In this document: piece by piece, positions 6,391-8,050 of the stretch
Numbering within the stretch: position 1 is the stretch's first letter
How the letters are laid out: every line of letters begins with the position of its first letter
DNA from: Porticoccus sp.
GTDB lineage: Bacteria; Pseudomonadota; Gammaproteobacteria; Pseudomonadales; Porticoccaceae
Direction: 5' to 3'
DNA: 8,050 bases
Assembly (NCBI GenBank): GCA_011049795.1
Contig: DRHD01000295.1
Location: forward strand, 1-8,050
Made by a program: the position numbers and the translations under genes
The notes under the pieces: model-generated
The model's database searches: none
Seen by the model: only the letters and a program-made list of their open reading frames with translations
What the model was told of the DNA's origin: nothing

Positions 6391-6413
6391 CAAAACGGCT
6401 TCGTGCCGTTTTG
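6391..6413. promoter_or_regulatory. Interrupted palindrome between the divergent dctQ and pstS promoters
   Basis: CAAAACGGC (6391-6399) and GCCGTTTTG (6405-6413) are perfect inverted repeats around a five-base centre, TTCGT. As RNA this is a nine-pair stem whose outer part is A-T, with four T within the right arm, so it resembles a short two-way terminator. It lies upstream of both divergent genes, however, and its last three bases overlap the first Pho repeat. It could instead be the operator of an unidentified regulator. The two readings cannot be told apart from sequence. Confidence 0.5.
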
Positions 6414-6450
6414 TCACATTACTGTCACAGAGGGTTCATATAGTTGTCAT
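6411..6450 (+). promoter_or_regulatory. Two adjacent Pho boxes (PhoB sites) of pstS
   Basis: Four seven-base repeats stand in exact 11-base register: TTGTCAC (6411), CTGTCAC (6422), GGTTCAT (6433) and TTGTCAT (6444), each separated by a four-base spacer. A Pho box is two CTGTCAT-like repeats with that spacing, so this is two full boxes end to end. Matches to CTGTCAT are 5, 6, 4 and 6 of 7. Placed just ahead of pstS, they strongly imply activation by PhoB under phosphate starvation. Confidence 0.9.
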
Positions 6451-6460
6451 CATTGAAAAT

Positions 6461-6466
6461 TAGTAT
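6461..6466 (+). promoter_or_regulatory. Predicted -10 box of the pstS promoter
   Basis: TAGTAT matches TATAAT at four of six positions and lies ten bases after the last Pho repeat. In PhoB-dependent promoters the Pho box takes the place of a -35 box and the -10 lies about this far downstream. Transcription would begin near 6472, giving a leader of about 30 bases. Within the leader, GTCGTT (6467-6472) and AACGAC (6481-6486) could form a small stem. The TGGAGG ribosome site is at 6493-6498. Confidence 0.6.
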
Positions 6467-6503
6467 GTCGTTCGATGATTAACGACAAGCCCTGGAGGCA
6501 AAA

Positions 6504-7631
6504 GTGAATAAGACTCATAAATTAGCCATTGTTGGCGCTGCGATGGCGCTAGCTGTAGCAAGCACAACTGTGCTGGCGGCCGCTCGCGGCTATGTCAGTG
6601 TCGTGGGTTCTTCAACGGTTTACCCCTTTGCCACTGTGGTTGCCGAGCGTTTCGGTAAATCCACGGGAAACGCCACACCAAAAGTTGAATCTACCGGTTC
6701 TGGTGGTGGTATGAAGTTGTTCTGTTCAGGTGTTGGCACCATTCACCCAGATGTCACTAACGCGTCACGCCGTATGAAAGCGTCTGAATACAAGCTTTGT
6801 CAGGAGAACGGTGTCACCGATGTGATTGAAGTGTTGATTGGTTATGACGGTATCGTTGTTGCCAACTCTAAAGCGAAAGACGCTATGCAGCTAACGCGTA
6901 AGGATTTATTTCTTGCACTGGCTGTTCAAGTACCTGGCCCTGACGGCAAGCTGATAGCCAACCCCTACAAAACTTGGAAAGACGTTAACCCTGCACTGCC
7001 GAACACAAAGATTGAAGTGCTTGGACCTCCCCCTACTTCCGGTACTCGTGATGCATTCTCTGAACTGGCAATGGAAGGTGGCGCAAAGAAATTTGCCGAC
7101 TTGGCTGCGTTGCGCGGTTCGAAGGATGCCGATGAGATCAAAATGTTGATGGCCAAACTGGGTATTCCAGAAAGTGCTTTTAACAAAAAAGGTAAAACAG
7201 TATTTAAGGCAGTTGCACACGCAATTCGTGAAGATGGTCACTACATTGAAATGGGCGAGAACGACAACTTGATTGTTCAGAAACTGGTAGCTAACCCCAA
7301 CGCATTGGGCATCTTCGGTTTCTCCTTCCTTGATCAAAATAGCGATAGGGTACAGGGCACCATTGTTGAAGGTGTTGAACCTGCGTTCGATACCATTGCC
7401 AACAAGTCTTACCCCATCTCTCGTCCACTGTACTTCTACGTTAAGAAAGCACATATAGGTGTCGTTCCGGGTATCGAAGGCTACCTAGCCGAGTTCAGTA
7501 GTGAGAAAGCCTGGGGTGAAGAGGGTTATCTGGCTGAAAAGGGTATGATTCCCATGCCTGCTGAATTGCGTGGACAGTATGCGGCATCGATTAAGAACCA
7601 GCAGCCCATGACAGGCGAAGAGCTTAACTAG
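6504..7631 (+). CDS. pstS: Phosphate ABC transporter periplasmic binding protein PstS
   Basis: The 375-residue product is the periplasmic phosphate-binding protein of the high-affinity Pst importer. A signal peptide (residues 1-25 or 26, ending VLA-A) precedes the mature protein. Phosphate-binding segments are visible: GSSTVYPF (35-42), STGSGGGMKLFCSG (63-76), GYDGIVV (113-119) and TSGTRDAF (178-185). These supply the serines, threonines, arginine and aspartate that hold phosphate in PstS proteins. Two cysteines (74 and 99) could form a disulfide in the periplasm. Translation begins at GTG, with a strong TGGAGG five bases before it. Two Pho boxes and a -10 box lie just upstream. The pstC gene follows after 176 bases holding a hairpin, which fits the usual excess of binding protein over permease. 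It belongs to the long proteobacterial PstS form rather than the shorter E. coli form (about 346 residues). Confidence 0.97.
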   Translation: MNKTHKLAIVGAAMALAVASTTVLAAARGYVSVVGSSTVYPFATVVAERFGKSTGNATPKVESTGSGGGMKLFCSGVGTIHPDVTNASRRMKASEYKLCQENGVTDVIEVLIGYDGIVVANSKAKDAMQLTRKDLFLALAVQVPGPDGKLIANPYKTWKDVNPALPNTKIEVLGPPPTSGTRDAFSELAMEGGAKKFADLAALRGSKDADEIKMLMAKLGIPESAFNKKGKTVFKAVAHAIREDGHYIEMGENDNLIVQKLVANPNALGIFGFSFLDQNSDRVQGTIVEGVEPAFDTIANKSYPISRPLYFYVKKAHIGVVPGIEGYLAEFSSEKAWGEEGYLAEKGMIPMPAELRGQYAASIKNQQPMTGEELN

Positions 7632-7673
7632 TTCGATCTAATGGCGGTGTCCACCCACTTGCCGTTATAAGTT

Positions 7674-7697
7674 AGGGCCTGACAATAGTCAGGCCTT
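7674..7697 (+). terminator. Stem-loop after pstS, probable partial terminator or mRNA-stabilising hairpin
   Basis: GGCCTGAC (7676-7683) and GTCAGGCC (7688-7695) form a perfect eight-pair stem with an AATA loop, extended by a G-T and an A-T pair. Only TTCCCTATTT follows, so it lacks a good run of T. A second weak stem (CCCT with AGGG, 7698-7710) follows. In the pst context it probably lets some transcripts stop or be trimmed after pstS while others continue into pstC. Confidence 0.6.
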
Positions 7698-7732
7698 CCC
7701 TATTTAAGGGAATTAAAGTTTTAAGTAACTCT

Positions 7733-7769
7733 TTGGCTCATAGCGTTGGCTCATAGCGTTGGGTCGTAG
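7733..7769. repeat. 13-base tandem repeat between pstS and pstC
   Basis: TTGGCTCATAGCG occurs twice in tandem (7733-7745 and 7746-7758). A third, partial and diverged copy follows (TTGGGTCGTAG, 7759-7769; nine of eleven bases match). The 13-base period is unlike the 11-base period of Pho boxes and the unit does not contain TGTCA, so it is not a further PhoB site. No function is evident; slippage during replication would explain it. Confidence 0.8.
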
Positions 7770-7807
7770 AAACGTTGAATTATCGAAAATAGGTTAGTGA
7801 AACAGTT

Positions 7808-8050
7808 ATGCAAACAGCCAACTTATTAATTGTTCTACTTGCGCTCAGTGCCGTGGCCTACTACATGGCTCGCGGGCGCTCAGTGGCATTGGCTCAGCCC
7901 CTTGGTGGTATTCGCAACCTGCACTCCCTGCCCTTTTTCTACGGCATGCGTGCTGCCATCTGGTGCGCGCTACCCTCCACTGTGTTACTGGTGCTGTGGC
8001 TCCTGTTTGATGAACACATTATCAGCACCCTGCTGATCCTGTCTCTTATA
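7808..8050 (+). CDS. pstC: Phosphate ABC transporter permease PstC, long form, N-terminal part (runs off the window)
   Basis: From the ATG at 7808 a frame stays open to the window edge: 81 codons beginning MQTANLLIVLLALSAVAYYM. A first membrane helix spans residues 4-20, and a second about 48-67. The segment PLGGIRNLHSLPFFYGMRAAIW (31-52) matches, from memory, the N-terminal extension of the long PstC of Pseudomonas- and Vibrio-like bacteria, in which extra N-terminal regions precede the ABC permease domain of the phosphate channel. Position directly after pstS in the same direction supports this. The ribosome site is weak (AGTGA, 7796-7800). A frame at 7830-8036 in another phase is only a shadow. 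The permease domain itself lies beyond the window, so the call rests on the N-terminus and context. Confidence 0.82.
   Translation, partial: MQTANLLIVLLALSAVAYYMARGRSVALAQPLGGIRNLHSLPFFYGMRAAIWCALPSTVLLVLWLLFDEHIISTLLILSLI

Noticed and set aside
6906..7454. Long minus-strand open frame of 182 codons opposite pstS
   Set aside because: It is a shadow of pstS: the product is cysteine- and phenylalanine-rich without any recognisable domain, and pstS itself is unambiguous.
7830..8036. Plus-strand 68-codon open frame at the right edge
   Set aside because: It is in a different phase from pstC, whose N-terminus is recognisable; the product (rich in W, C and P) looks like a shadow.

Overview
The window looks like chromosomal DNA of a marine-type gammaproteobacterium of moderate GC content. 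This is an inference from gene content: a YciA thioesterase, a GrxA-type glutaredoxin, a TRAP transporter pair, a high-affinity phosphate (pst) locus with a long-form PstC, and PhoB-type promoter elements. No RNA gene, insertion sequence, CRISPR array or phage gene is visible, and nearly all the DNA is coding. The species cannot be named from this sequence.

Layout: (1) Bases 132-2385, plus strand: an exported metallo-beta-lactamase-fold hydrolase, a GNAT acetyltransferase joined to it by an ATGA overlap, and, 23 bases on, a seven-helix membrane protein carrying the complete catalytic set of alkaline ceramidases. The first part of that membrane-protein gene is strikingly AT-rich. (2) Bases 2528-2773, plus strand: a small GrxA-type glutaredoxin. 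It converges on a minus-strand gene train and meets it at a strong terminator hairpin (2805-2832). (3) Bases 6276 down to 2855, minus strand: five co-directional genes, in transcription order TRAP small permease, TRAP large permease, YciA-type acyl-CoA thioesterase, YchJ-like SEC-C protein and a membrane-anchored FKBP prolyl isomerase. The two TRAP genes overlap by ATGA; the later gaps are 54-85 bases. No TRAP substrate-binding protein gene is present. (4) Bases 6277-6503: a divergent control region with a minus-strand TATAAT promoter, a 23-base interrupted palindrome, two adjacent Pho boxes in perfect 11-base register, and a 17-base tandem duplication over the dctQ start codon. (5) Bases 6504-8050, plus strand: pstS (complete) and the first 81 codons of pstC, which runs off the window.

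How the parts work together: the Pho boxes make phosphate-starvation control of pstS very likely, with PstS delivering phosphate to the PstC channel. The TRAP pair belongs to the FcbT2/FcbT3 type (2-oxoacids, lactate, aromatic or mannitol-like solutes in characterised relatives) and needs a periplasmic binding protein encoded elsewhere. The ceramidase-like operon has no partner gene here that would reveal its substrate. I see no wholly new multi-gene system. The features most worth a second look are the divergent control region with its duplicated start codon, the orphan TRAP pair, and the mosaic ceramidase-like gene.
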